Notes: generated by a model from the letters alone, not told the origin. A DNA stretch of 26,596 nt from an uncultured Brevundimonas sp. (GCF_943913055.1 NZ_CALTWS010000006.1:1-26596), one strand, 5' to 3'; shown: positions 1-7,736, counted from the first letter of the stretch. Made by a program: numbers and translations.

Positions 1-1428
1 GCCTTGAGCAATCGCATCGCGACTGGCCTGATCCAGGACGATCGGCGCGGCAGGCGCGGTCTCGGTCGCTTCCAGATGCAGCGCCAGGGTGAAGGCGGCC
101 CCTTGTCCAGGTCGACTGCGCGCGGTCAGGCGACCGCCCATCAGACCCGCCAGCTGACGACTGATGGCCAGGCCCAGGCCGGTCCCGCCGTGGGTTGCGC
201 TGACGCCGTCGATGGTCTGGTCGAAGGGGGTGAACAGACGCGACAGCTGGTCGGGCGTCATGCCGGGGCCGGTATCGGCTACCTCGATCAGGATGGCATG
301 GCCCCCTGCGTCCTCGGCCCAGGCATTGAGGCGCAGGGTAATCGCGCCCGTCTGCGTAAACTTGATCGCATTGGAGATCAGATTGTTCAGCACCTGACGC
401 AGCCGCATGGGATCGCCGCGCACATGAGCCGGAATCGTCGCGGCTCCCTCGACGCGCAGCCGCAGGCCCTCGGCCCGCACCGGCCCGTCCCACAATCGGA
501 CCGTCTGGGTCAGCAGGTCGCGCAGGTTGAAGTCGATGGTGTCGACCGTCATGTGGCCGGCATCCAGCTTGGCGTGATCCAGCAGGTCGTCCAGCAGGGC
601 CTTCATCATATAGCCGGCGTCGCTGATCAGCCGGGCCTGACCGCGGGCGCTGGAGTCGGTTGCGCCCTGCTCCAGTTGCGACGCGCCGGTGAGGATGGCG
701 GTGATCGGTGTGCGCAGATCGTGGCCGATGGCGGCCAGAAAGGCGCTGCGGCCCTCCATGATGCGCTCGGCATCCAGCCGTTTCTGATCGGCCTCGATGC
801 GGGCCGTCGCCTCGGCGGACTGGGCCGCATTCAGCTTGGTCCACATGGAGTAAGCAAAGCCCATGAAGACCGCCACGGATATGGCCGCCGCCACGACCAG
901 AGTGGACGACGCTCCATAGATGTACATGAAGACCGGCGTCAGGATCATGTAGATCGACTGCGGCGCGATGGTCAGCAGCAGCACCGCCAGCGAGCGCGGC
1001 GAGTTGATGATCGAATAGGTCGCAGAGCCGGTCATCATGATGACGGCGCAAAGTCCGCCCATCGGCCCGCCGACCAGCCAGAGCGGTATGGTCAGGCTGC
1101 CGTAGTAGCAGGAGTTGGCGGCCAGGGTCAGCCAGCCGAAGGCGCGGCGTGCACCAGTCAGCCGATGCACGCGGCCTGACAACATGGGCCGGAAGGTCCA
1201 CACATCCACGGCCTGGACGGCGAAATAGCCCGCCAGCCAGATCAGGCTGAACACACTGCCCAGCAGTGGCGTAAAGACCATGGCTGTGATGGCGGCGATG
1301 CACAGTCGCACCGGCAGCGCCTTGCGGCGCTGGCGGATCGCAGCGCTCCAGTCGCTGCGGGTTTCGGGCGAGGATTTGGCCGTGGCGAGCGCCATGCGAG
1401 GTTCCGACATGGGCGGATTGGCCCACAT
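1..1428 (-). CDS. Membrane-anchored sensor histidine kinase, C-terminus cut by window edge
   Basis: The frame stays open from the start codon to base 1, so the protein continues past the left edge. It begins with a short cytoplasmic stretch, then several hydrophobic segments (about residues 40-200) that look like a multi-pass membrane sensor. A coiled linker rich in A/E/R follows, then a HisKA domain with the H-box GHDLRTP (phospho-acceptor His about residue 236), and a HATPase_c domain with the N-box NNLISNAIKF, the G1 box DTGPGM and the G2 box GGTGLGLA. The kinase core is complete. The trailing linker suggests a receiver domain beyond the edge (a hybrid kinase), but this cannot be seen. The start at 1428 is the first ATG; an in-frame ATG at 1410 is an alternative and neither has a clear ribosome site. 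It lies 32 bases after pyrD on the same strand, so it may be cotranscribed. No cognate regulator is visible and the signal is unknown. Confidence 0.9.
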   Translation of the reverse strand, partial: MWANPPMSEPRMALATAKSSPETRSDWSAAIRQRRKALPVRLCIAAITAMVFTPLLGSVFSLIWLAGYFAVQAVDVWTFRPMLSGRVHRLTGARRAFGWLTLAANSCYYGSLTIPLWLVGGPMGGLCAVIMMTGSATYSIINSPRSLAVLLLTIAPQSIYMILTPVFMYIYGASSTLVVAAAISVAVFMGFAYSMWTKLNAAQSAEATARIEADQKRLDAERIMEGRSAFLAAIGHDLRTPITAILTGASQLEQGATDSSARGQARLISDAGYMMKALLDDLLDHAKLDAGHMTVDTIDFNLRDLLTQTVRLWDGPVRAEGLRLRVEGAATIPAHVRGDPMRLRQVLNNLISNAIKFTQTGAITLRLNAWAEDAGGHAILIEVADTGPGMTPDQLSRLFTPFDQTIDGVSATHGGTGLGLAISRQLAGLMGGRLTARSRPGQGAAFTLALHLEATETAPAAPIVLDQASRDAIAQG

Positions 1429-1460
1429 GAAACCTATGGCAGACCGGCCCTAACGCTCCG

Positions 1461-2498
1461 TCAACGGGCGGTTCCGACGGCTTCGGCCACGCTGGTGAAG
1501 CCATCGTCACGCAGGCACTGGGCCAGATCGCGCTTGATGCGTCCGACCAGGCCAGGCCCGCCATAGATCAGGGCTGAATAGAGCTGAACGGCGGCGGCAC
1601 CTGCGCGGATGCGTTCATAGGCCTCGGCACCGCTGTCGATGCCGCCGACGGCGATCAGCGGCAGCCGGGCCTTGGAGGCTGCAGCGGCGGCGCTCAAGGC
1701 CGCGCGGGCACGGGCCTGAAGCGGCCGCCCCGATAGACCGCCTGCCTGATCGCGATCCCGGGCCGTCAGGCTGTCGGGGCGGTCGAGGGTGGTGTTGGAA
1801 ACAATCAGGGCATCGATGCGGTGATCCATCGAGGCTTCCACGATCAGGGCGATCTCGTCCGGTGTCAGATCGGGTGCGATCTTCAAGAACACAGGCGTGG
1901 GATCACAATCGCGGGCCTCGGTCAGCCGTCCCAGCAGATCGTCCAGCGCGGCCCGGCCCTGAAGAGCGCGCAGACCCGGCGTGTTGGGTGAGGAGACGTT
2001 GACGGTGACATAGTCCGCCAGCCCCTTCAGTCGCTTCAGACCGGTGACATAGTCCGCCGCCTTGTCCTCGGTGTCCTTGTTGGCCCCCAGATTGGCACCG
2101 ACCACGGCATCGGCCGGGCGCGCCTTCAATCGCGTGGCGAACGCCTCCAGCCCGGCATTGTTGAACCCCATGCGATTGATGATCGCCTGATCCTCGGCCA
2201 GCCGGAACAGGCGCGGACGGGGATTGCCGGGTTGGGCGACAGGTGTCACCGAGCCACATTCCACAAAGCCGAAGCCGAGGCGTGACAGGCCGCGCAAGGC
2301 CTCGCCATTCTTGTCCAGACCAGCCGCCAGCCCGATGGGATTGGGCAGGTCCAGCCCGGCCAGGCGCGTTCTCAAGATAGGATCATCGGGCGAAGCCGCC
2401 GGCAGTGGTAGGGTCCGCAGCGCCCGGATCGCCAGGCCGTGAGCCGTTTCCGGGTCGAGCCGGCGCAAGGCGGCGGCTCCAAGATCGGACAGGCTCAT
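1461..2498 (-). CDS. pyrD: Dihydroorotate dehydrogenase (quinone), class 2
   Basis: This 345-residue protein fits the membrane-associated class 2 dihydroorotate dehydrogenase. The enzyme uses FMN and passes electrons to quinone while oxidising dihydroorotate to orotate, the fourth step of pyrimidine synthesis. The N-terminal helical extension (residues 1-40) that docks class 2 enzymes to the inner membrane is present. NRMGFNNAG lies near residues 108-116. The active-site loop NVSSPNTPGLR carries the catalytic serine at about residue 170, where class 1 enzymes have cysteine. The FMN phosphate-binding segment AVGGIDSG is near the C-terminus. Its ATG overlaps the stop of the upstream DUF952 gene in an ATGA, so translation is probably coupled. 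Length is normal for the family. Confidence 0.97.
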   Translation of the reverse strand: MSLSDLGAAALRRLDPETAHGLAIRALRTLPLPAASPDDPILRTRLAGLDLPNPIGLAAGLDKNGEALRGLSRLGFGFVECGSVTPVAQPGNPRPRLFRLAEDQAIINRMGFNNAGLEAFATRLKARPADAVVGANLGANKDTEDKAADYVTGLKRLKGLADYVTVNVSSPNTPGLRALQGRAALDDLLGRLTEARDCDPTPVFLKIAPDLTPDEIALIVEASMDHRIDALIVSNTTLDRPDSLTARDRDQAGGLSGRPLQARARAALSAAAAASKARLPLIAVGGIDSGAEAYERIRAGAAAVQLYSALIYGGPGLVGRIKRDLAQCLRDDGFTSVAEAVGTAR

Positions 2499-2866
2499 GG
2501 CGCGCCTTCTGCAGGCCAGATCGTGCTGCCGTCCGCGAAGCGGGGCGTTCCGGTGCTGTCGATCGCCAGCCCGCGCACAGTTCCAACAGCCGTCATGGGC
2601 AGATCGCCGTAGATGTGGGGAAACAAATCCCCGCCGCGCGACGGCTCCCAGCGCAGGATATCAGCCAGGGCCGTCAGATCGACCTCGACCAGGCGCAGGT
2701 CCTCGCGGCCCGCATAATGTTTGCTGGCCGTGCCCGGCAGTTGTTCAGCGGTGGACAGGTGGATGAACCCGTCGGCTCGGTCCAGGACCGAACCGCAATA
2801 GACCCCATCGGCTCGGGCCGCCTGCCATTCGCGCCCATCGACGAGCTTGTAGGCGATCGGGGTCAT
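2495..2866 (-). CDS. DUF952 family protein
   Basis: This 123-residue cytoplasmic protein shows the hallmarks of DUF952: an early DGFIHLST motif (about residues 32-39), then VEVDLTAL, then the long conserved block RWEPSRGGDLFPHIYG. The biochemical function is not established. From memory, this family has been placed by sequence and structure comparison in the ADP-ribosyltransferase fold superfamily; that is not something the sequence alone proves. The conserved His in the first motif and Glu in the RWEPS block would be candidate active-site residues. It sits between a histidine phosphatase gene and pyrD, with ATGA overlaps on both sides, so it is almost certainly translated together with pyrD. 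There is no signal peptide or membrane segment. Confidence 0.9.
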   Translation of the reverse strand: MTPIAYKLVDGREWQAARADGVYCGSVLDRADGFIHLSTAEQLPGTASKHYAGREDLRLVEVDLTALADILRWEPSRGGDLFPHIYGDLPMTAVGTVRGLAIDSTGTPRFADGSTIWPAEGAP

Positions 2867-3366
2867 GCGCCGGCCAGATCGCGGGGCTGAAGGAAGGCCT
2901 CGAAGGTGCAGCGCCCGGCCACATCGACGGTGAAGACGGCGCAGGCCCCGGTCGGAAAACCACCGCTCATCCGGTCCAGCACGGCGGGCGAGGCGGCGCT
3001 TTCGATCAGGTATTCGACGGCCAGTTGATGAATGCCGGGGTTGTGCGCCACAAGCATCAGACAGCCTGCCTCTTCCTCTACCGCCTCGACGGCACGCCTC
3101 AGGGTGTCTGCGCCGGCGTTGTAGAGGGTGTCCTGTTCGCGCAGATCCACGTCGCCGAAAGCCTCATGCGCCAGGTCCCAGGTCTGTCGCGTACGCGCAG
3201 CGGCGGACACTAGGGCCAGGTCGGGGCGCAGGCCTTTCGCCGACAGTGTCCGACCCATTTGCGTGGCGTCGGTCCGTCCACGCGCGGACAGCACGCGGTC
3301 GTGGTCTTCGCCCGAAGGAGACGCACGCTCCGCCTCCGCATGACGCATCAGGATCAGTCTTTGCAT
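2863..3366 (-). CDS. SixA-like histidine phosphatase superfamily protein
   Basis: This 167-residue protein belongs to the histidine phosphatase (phosphoglycerate mutase-like) superfamily, SixA branch. The RHG-type motif LILMRHAEAE opens the protein, with the phospho-accepting His at residue 9 next to Arg8. A second conserved basic patch, SAAARTRQT, lies near residues 54-62, and the second catalytic His is at about residue 108 in VAHNPG. The short length and the RHAEA form of the motif are typical of SixA-like phosphatases. E. coli SixA acts on phosphohistidine in a phosphorelay or PTS protein, but the substrate here cannot be read from sequence. It starts 10 bases after the methyltransferase stop and overlaps the DUF952 start by 4 bases. 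Confidence 0.93.
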   Translation of the reverse strand: MQRLILMRHAEAERASPSGEDHDRVLSARGRTDATQMGRTLSAKGLRPDLALVSAAARTRQTWDLAHEAFGDVDLREQDTLYNAGADTLRRAVEAVEEEAGCLMLVAHNPGIHQLAVEYLIESAASPAVLDRMSGGFPTGACAVFTVDVAGRCTFEAFLQPRDLAGA

Positions 3367-3376
3367 GGACAGCCCT

Positions 3377-4135
3377 TTAGGGGCGTTCGCGCTGAACCGC
3401 CAGATCGCGACGCACCCGCGAGGCGGGTTGAGGGGTCAGGGCCGGTGTCCTGACCGGTGCAGTCGCGACGGCGCCGCCCGGCCGAACGCGGGCATAGGCC
3501 TGACGCGTCGCCTCCAGAAGGATCACGCCAGCCGCGCCGGGCATGACATGACGTCCGATCTGCTCAAGCCCGTCGGCCAGCGGCAAAAGCGGCCCCCAAG
3601 GCGGGACATACAGGGTCTGGGACCAGGCGGTCGGCTCCAGGCCGGCGCTGCGCACCAGCCGCTCCAGTTGTCGCCGGGTAAACGGTCGCCCGTGCCCGAA
3701 GGGTGTGTTCTCGGCCCGTGACCACAGACCGCCGCGCGCCGCCGCCACCAGGATGATGCGACCCGCCGGGGCCAGGACCCGCACGGCCTCGTTCAGCAAG
3801 GCCTGGGCATCGTCAGCCTCTTCCAGGGCGTGGATCACGAGAACCCGGTCGAAGGCTCCGGCGGCGAATGGCAGCGCCCGGTCGTCGACCAATACCGCGC
3901 GGTTCTTGCCGACGACGGGCCAGTGCTCCACCCCCTGGCCCCCCGGCATGGCCGCGACGAGGCGACGCGCGCCGATGAAGGCGTCCAGCCAGGGCGTGGC
4001 ATAGCCGACCCCCAGGACGTCGCAGTTGATCGCCTCGCCCCAGGCATCGTCCAGCCGACGCGCCAGCAGGCGACGCACCAGCGCCCCGGCAGGCTCGCCA
4101 TAGAAGGTTCGAAGCTCTTCGATGCTGTGGCGCAT
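3377..4135 (-). CDS. Class I SAM-dependent methyltransferase (Methyltransf_11-like)
   Basis: This 252-residue protein has a Rossmann-type methyltransferase core. The SAM-binding motif I appears as VLGVGYATPWL (about residues 40-50). A motif II-like acidic stretch (LVDDRALPF) is followed by the region FDRVLVIHALEE and the strand VLAPAGRIILVA, as in UbiE-like enzymes. A C-terminal arm rich in Ala, Pro and Arg looks disordered. The substrate is unknown. The gene diverges from gloB across only 44 bases; from memory, a methyltransferase facing gloB is a common alphaproteobacterial arrangement. A -10-like TATGCT lies six bases upstream of the ATG with no ribosome site, so the message may be leaderless. 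It is the first gene of the leftward string ending at pyrD and the sensor kinase. Confidence 0.88.
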   Translation of the reverse strand: MRHSIEELRTFYGEPAGALVRRLLARRLDDAWGEAINCDVLGVGYATPWLDAFIGARRLVAAMPGGQGVEHWPVVGKNRAVLVDDRALPFAAGAFDRVLVIHALEEADDAQALLNEAVRVLAPAGRIILVAAARGGLWSRAENTPFGHGRPFTRRQLERLVRSAGLEPTAWSQTLYVPPWGPLLPLADGLEQIGRHVMPGAAGVILLEATRQAYARVRPGGAVATAPVRTPALTPQPASRVRRDLAVQRERP

Positions 4136-4179
4136 GTCGGCAGCATAGGCCGGGCGGCGCGTCCCTGCTAGGATGCGGC
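4136..4179. promoter_or_regulatory. Divergent promoter region between methyltransferase and gloB
   Basis: Only 44 bases separate the two start codons, so both promoters must overlap here or lie inside the genes. On the plus strand GCTAGGAT (4167-4174) resembles the Caulobacter -10 consensus GCTANAWC and ends five bases before the gloB ATG. The AGGA inside it could instead be a ribosome site. On the minus strand TATGCT (4147-4142) ends six bases before the methyltransferase ATG. No convincing -35 element is seen for either. The assignment rests on spacing and partial consensus only. Confidence 0.4.
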
Positions 4180-4908
4180 ATGACCCTGGATGTGCGCCTG
4201 TTTCCCTGTCTGAGCGACAACTACGGCCTGCTGGTCCGGGACGCAGCGACCGGCGTGGTGGGCGCTGTCGATACGCCGGATGCCGAGGCCATCCTGGCCG
4301 ATCTGGAGGCCTCGGGCTGGGGGCGGCTGGACCTGATCCTGAACACGCACTGGCATGCGGATCACACCCAGGGCAATGCGCGATTGAAGGCGGATACCGG
4401 CTGTCTGATCGTGGGGCCGGACGAGGTCCGCAAGGCCGCGCCGCTGGATCGCGTGGTGAGGCACGGCGATGTCGTGATGCTGGGAGAAGTAAAGCTTCAG
4501 GTGACGGCGACGCCCGGTCATACCCTGGGGCATATCGTCTATCGCGCTGTCGTCGAGGGACAAGCCTTCGTCGGGGACGTGCTGTTTCCGCTGGGGTGCG
4601 GGCGGCTGTTCGAAGGCACGCCGGAACAGATGTGGGATAGTTTGCAACTTCTGGCAGACTGGCCGGAAGCGACAGTGATTTGGTCAGCGCATGAGTATAC
4701 GGCGGCCAATGCCCGTTTTGCCATGAGCGTGGACGACCGACCCGAACTGGCGGACCATGCCGCCCGGATTTTCGAGCAGCGCGATGCAGGACGATCGACG
4801 GTGCCGACGAAGATCGGTGTCGAAAAAGCCTTCAATCCCTTCCTGACGGCGAAAAGCCTGGCCGAATTCACGGCACGCCGGGCAGCCAAGGATATCTTCA
4901 GCGGCTAA
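4180..4908 (+). CDS. gloB: Hydroxyacylglutathione hydrolase (glyoxalase II)
   Basis: This 242-residue metallo-beta-lactamase fold enzyme hydrolyses S-D-lactoylglutathione to D-lactate and glutathione, the second step of methylglyoxal detoxification in the cytoplasm. The THWHADH motif gives metal ligands His57, His59, Asp61 and His62. His114 (TPGHT), Asp133 (VGDVLF) and His171 (SAHEYT) complete the binuclear site. The C-terminal glutathione-binding region is present, with KIGVEKAFNPFL near residue 210. Length is typical or slightly short. The ATG at 4180 is preceded by AGGA with a six-base gap. The stop lies 11 bases inside the convergent DUF4908 gene. Glutathione for this pathway is made by gshA at 10206-11567. 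Confidence 0.95.
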   Translation: MTLDVRLFPCLSDNYGLLVRDAATGVVGAVDTPDAEAILADLEASGWGRLDLILNTHWHADHTQGNARLKADTGCLIVGPDEVRKAAPLDRVVRHGDVVMLGEVKLQVTATPGHTLGHIVYRAVVEGQAFVGDVLFPLGCGRLFEGTPEQMWDSLQLLADWPEATVIWSAHEYTAANARFAMSVDDRPELADHAARIFEQRDAGRSTVPTKIGVEKAFNPFLTAKSLAEFTARRAAKDIFSG

Positions 4909-5722
4909 CGACGCGGGGCTCGGGCAAAAGGGCGCGGATCACGCGCGTCGAGGACGGGCGACCCGCCTGACCCTGACTGGGATCGACGGTGACGACCAGG
5001 CGACCGCCCCTGTAGGTGACACCGGCGCGTGCGCCCTCGATGATGGTGATGCTGCGCAGGCCATTCAGCCTGGAACGGGCGCTGGGCGAGCGGGCGATGC
5101 GAGCGACGGCGTCGGTGGTCACGATCAAAGCCTCGACGCACAGCGCCTCGGATTCGTCGCCGTCCAGATTGATTTCAACCAGACGGCCCAAGGCCTGGCT
5201 GAGCATCACGCTGCGCCGGGCCATCAGATCGAACAGGCGCACGGGCCCCAGAGAGGGCGGGGCGAGGCTTTGTCCCGCTCCGCTGTATGCGGCCGGCGAT
5301 CCGCCAGGGGTTCGCGGCGTATAAACCGTGATCGCGCCCCCTTGCGTGACCCGCAGAACCTGTTCGCCAGCATCGTTGCGATAGATGACATCGCCCCGAG
5401 GGGCTGCGGACGGGCGAAGAACCCAGGTTTCTTCGCGGCGATCGAAGCGCAGAAGAGGTCTCGGTCCCGAGCGATCGATCATGAACCCTTCGCCGGACTC
5501 GGCCACGTACCGTCCGCTGGCGGGCAAGGCAGGCGCGGGCGTAGGGGCGGGCGCTCCGCCCCTGCTGCGCAACTGGCTGCTTTGCTCGGCCTGGGCATTG
5601 CTGCGGCTTTGAGCGTCCACGGGCTGAGCTGAGGCCAGCAGGGACAGAACCCCCGCGACGATGGCCGCCGCCATCGTGGTCGAGAGCCGCCGTCGCGCCG
5701 TTCTGACACTCGCCGAAATCAT
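4898..5722 (-). CDS. Secreted protein resembling the DUF4908 family
   Basis: This 274-residue protein carries an N-terminal export signal: a basic start with RRR, the hydrophobic run MAAAIVAGVLSLLASA and a likely cleavage site after VDA (about residue 37). It is followed by a low-complexity stretch rich in Ala, Pro and Ser. The remaining domain (about residues 65-274) contains GRYVAESGEGFMIDRSG and a helical LFDLMARRSVMLSQALGRL region. I recognise the overall pattern as DUF4908, a family of unknown function that I associate with Caulobacterales. There is no lipobox cysteine, so it is probably soluble in the periplasm or loosely membrane-bound. A later in-frame ATG (residue 17) would also keep the signal peptide. 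It lies 49 bases downstream of phaB on the same strand, and its 3' end overlaps gloB by 11 bases. Confidence 0.8.
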   Translation of the reverse strand: MISASVRTARRRLSTTMAAAIVAGVLSLLASAQPVDAQSRSNAQAEQSSQLRSRGGAPAPTPAPALPASGRYVAESGEGFMIDRSGPRPLLRFDRREETWVLRPSAAPRGDVIYRNDAGEQVLRVTQGGAITVYTPRTPGGSPAAYSGAGQSLAPPSLGPVRLFDLMARRSVMLSQALGRLVEINLDGDESEALCVEALIVTTDAVARIARSPSARSRLNGLRSITIIEGARAGVTYRGGRLVVTVDPSQGQAGRPSSTRVIRALLPEPRVVSR

Positions 5723-5771
5723 GCGCAGAGTGGTGAAATGCCCGCGCGGCGGATTTTGGGCAGGCCTGCGG

Positions 5772-6497
5772 TCAACCGACCAGATACTGACCGCCGTTCA
5801 ACGACAGAGTGCAACCTGTGACATATCCGGCACGCTCGCCACACAGCCAGGACACCATGTCGGCGATCTCCTCGCCCTTGCCCAGTCGTCCGACGGGAAT
5901 CTGGGCGACGATGCCGGCCAGGACCTTTTCATCCATCGCGCCGACCATTTCCGTGTCGATATAGCCGGGCGCGATACAGTTGACGGTGACGCCCTTGCGC
6001 GCATTCTCCAGAGCCAGGGCCTTGGTGAAACCGATCATCCCGGCCTTTGCGGCGGAGTAGTTGGTCTGGCCGATCTGGCCCTTCTGGCCGTTGATCGAGG
6101 AGATGTTGACGATCCGGCCGTGGCCGCGATCGCGCATGCCGGTGATCACCTGACGCGTCATGTTGAAGACGCTGTCCATGTTGACCCGTATCACATCGGA
6201 CCACTGATCATGGCTCATCTTGTGAAAGAAGCCGTCGCGCGTGATGCCGGCGTTGTTGATCAGCACGTCAATGGGGCCCAGTTCGGCCTCGACTTCCTTG
6301 ACCGCACGCTCGCAGTCCTCGAAAGAGCCGACGTTGCCCTTGACGACCATGACACCCAGTTCGCGCGCCGTGGCCTCTGCAGCCTCGGTATTGCCGGAAT
6401 AGCCGGCGGCGACCGACAGGCCGTCTTCCTTCAGCCGCTGAACGATTGCCTTGCCGATGCCGCGGGTTCCGCCCGTGACCAGAGCCACTCGTGCCAT
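5772..6497 (-). CDS. phaB: Acetoacetyl-CoA reductase (NADPH), SDR family
   Basis: This 241-residue short-chain dehydrogenase is very close to PhaB/PhbB, which reduces acetoacetyl-CoA to (R)-3-hydroxybutyryl-CoA for polyhydroxybutyrate synthesis. The nucleotide-binding TGGTRGIG starts at residue 8, NNAG is at 81-84, and the catalytic triad is Ser134 (NISS), Tyr147 and Lys151 (YSAAKAG). The segment SINGQKGQIGQTNYSAAKAG is characteristic of PhaB rather than FabG, and the end is LNGGQYLVG. A thiolase (phaA) or polymerase (phaC) is not in the window, so it may be encoded elsewhere. Its own promoter candidate lies at 6554-6583, after the terminator of the upstream alcohol dehydrogenase gene. Confidence 0.94.
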   Translation of the reverse strand: MARVALVTGGTRGIGKAIVQRLKEDGLSVAAGYSGNTEAAEATARELGVMVVKGNVGSFEDCERAVKEVEAELGPIDVLINNAGITRDGFFHKMSHDQWSDVIRVNMDSVFNMTRQVITGMRDRGHGRIVNISSINGQKGQIGQTNYSAAKAGMIGFTKALALENARKGVTVNCIAPGYIDTEMVGAMDEKVLAGIVAQIPVGRLGKGEEIADMVSWLCGERAGYVTGCTLSLNGGQYLVG

Positions 6498-6553
6498 GTG
6501 CGTATCCTGTCCTCTCGCGGCAGCCTCTCAGGCGGGCTCCTTGCGCTGGAGAG

Positions 6554-6583
6554 ACCCTAGACCGGCCTTGTCGCGGGCATCAA
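6554..6583 (-). promoter_or_regulatory. Candidate sigma-70-type promoter for phaB
   Basis: On the minus strand TTGATG (6583-6578) is followed after 18 bases by TAGGGT (6559-6554). This resembles the Caulobacter housekeeping pattern. Transcription would begin near 6547, giving a leader of about 50 bases before the phaB ATG. It lies just downstream of the alcohol dehydrogenase terminator, which fits independent transcription of phaB. Confidence 0.45.
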
Positions 6584-6595
6584 CCGCCGACAGGT

Positions 6596-6624
6596 AAAAA
6601 CTGGCGGGCCGATCAGGCCGCCAG
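6596..6624 (-). terminator. Rho-independent terminator overlapping the alcohol dehydrogenase stop codon
   Basis: On the minus strand CTGGCGG (6624-6618) pairs perfectly with CCGCCAG (6607-6601), and five T residues follow (6600-6596). Two further CC/GG pairs with a one-base bulge can extend the stem. The TGA stop codon (6615-6613) lies in the loop, so the last codons of the gene form the 5' arm. The stem, loop size and T-tract fit an intrinsic terminator. Confidence 0.8.
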
Positions 6625-7677
6625 CTTTTCGATGTCCAGCACGAAGCGGTAGCGGACGTCGGACTTCTCCATTCGCTCATAGGCCTCGTTGATGCGATCT
6701 GGCGCGATCAGTTCGATGTCGCAGGCGATGTTGTTTGCGGCGCAGAAATCCAGCATCTCCTGGGTCTCGCGGATGCCCCCGATCAGTGAACCGGCCACGC
6801 GGCGGCGACGCCACAGCAGGGGCATGGCGAAGACCGGCATGCCCTCGGTCGACAGGCCCAGCATGACCATGGTGCCGTCCTTGGCCAGCAGGTTCAGGTG
6901 GCCGGCGATCTCGTGCGTGGCCGAAACGGTGTTGATGATCAGGTCGAACTTCTCGGCCGCTGCCTTCATCGCGTCCTTGTCGGAGTTGATCAGGAAATGC
7001 CTGGCTCCCATCCGCTCCGCATCGGCCTTCTTGCGGTCGGAGGTGGACAAAACGGTGACCTCCGCCCCCATGGCGGCGGCCTGTTTGACGGCCATGTGCC
7101 CCAAGCCGCCCAGGCCGACGACGGCGACCTTTGAGCCCGGCCCAACGTTCCAGGTCTTCAGCGGCGAATAGGTGGTAATGCCCGCGCATAACAACGGCGC
7201 GGCGGCATCCAGCGGCAGGCTGTCGGGGATGCTCAGCACATAATTCTGGTCCACCACAATGGCGTCGGAATAACCGCCCTGGGTGATGGTCTGGCCCACC
7301 TCGACGCCCTTGGGATCGGGCGAGCCATAGGTCTGGGTCATGCCGGGGACGCAGTATTGTTCCTCGCCCTCCTTGCAGGGCGCGCACTGGCGGCAGCTGT
7401 CGACCATGCAACCGACGCCGACGCGGTCGCCCTCCTTGAAGCGGGTGACATTGGCCCCGACGGCGGTGACAATGCCTGCGATCTCGTGGCCCGGAACGAT
7501 GGGATACCGCGTATTGCCCAAGTCGTTCTTCACGATGTGCAGGTCGGAGTGGCAGACGCCCGCGAACTTGATCGCGATGGCCACATCGTCCGGACCCGGA
7601 TCGCGCCGCTCGAAGCTGTAGGGAGCCAGAGGCTTGTCGGACGCGGTGGCGGCAAAGGCGCGGGTGGCGATGGGCAT
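6613..7677 (-). CDS. Zinc-dependent NAD(P)+ alcohol dehydrogenase (YahK/cinnamyl-type)
   Basis: This 354-residue medium-chain dehydrogenase matches the NADP-dependent YahK/cinnamyl alcohol dehydrogenase group, which reduces a broad range of aldehydes to alcohols. Catalytic zinc ligands are Cys42 (AGVCHSD), His64 with Glu65 (PGHE) and Cys164 (LLCAG). Structural zinc ligands are Cys95, Cys98, Cys101 and Cys109. The Rossmann motif GLGGLG lies near residue 190, and the next strand ending STSDRKK suggests NADP(H) preference. Length is standard. A strong ribosome site, GGAGGT, lies six bases before the ATG. The gene ends in its own intrinsic terminator. The physiological substrate is not evident; detoxification of aldehydes is a guess from the family. 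Confidence 0.93.
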   Translation of the reverse strand: MPIATRAFAATASDKPLAPYSFERRDPGPDDVAIAIKFAGVCHSDLHIVKNDLGNTRYPIVPGHEIAGIVTAVGANVTRFKEGDRVGVGCMVDSCRQCAPCKEGEEQYCVPGMTQTYGSPDPKGVEVGQTITQGGYSDAIVVDQNYVLSIPDSLPLDAAAPLLCAGITTYSPLKTWNVGPGSKVAVVGLGGLGHMAVKQAAAMGAEVTVLSTSDRKKADAERMGARHFLINSDKDAMKAAAEKFDLIINTVSATHEIAGHLNLLAKDGTMVMLGLSTEGMPVFAMPLLWRRRRVAGSLIGGIRETQEMLDFCAANNIACDIELIAPDRINEAYERMEKSDVRYRFVLDIEKLAA

Positions 7678-7736
7678 GGGTGGACCTCCGTGATCTGTGG
7701 CTCAGGTGAGGCCGACGGTCCCGCTTCGCAACGCCC

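Noticed and set aside
4..1179. A 391-codon plus-strand frame at the left edge
   Set aside because: It is antisense to a sensor kinase with intact H-, N- and G-boxes and has no motifs of its own.
5772..6497. Calling the short-chain dehydrogenase FabG
   Set aside because: The active-site segment and the C-terminal end match acetoacetyl-CoA reductase PhaB better, and there are no fatty-acid synthesis genes nearby.
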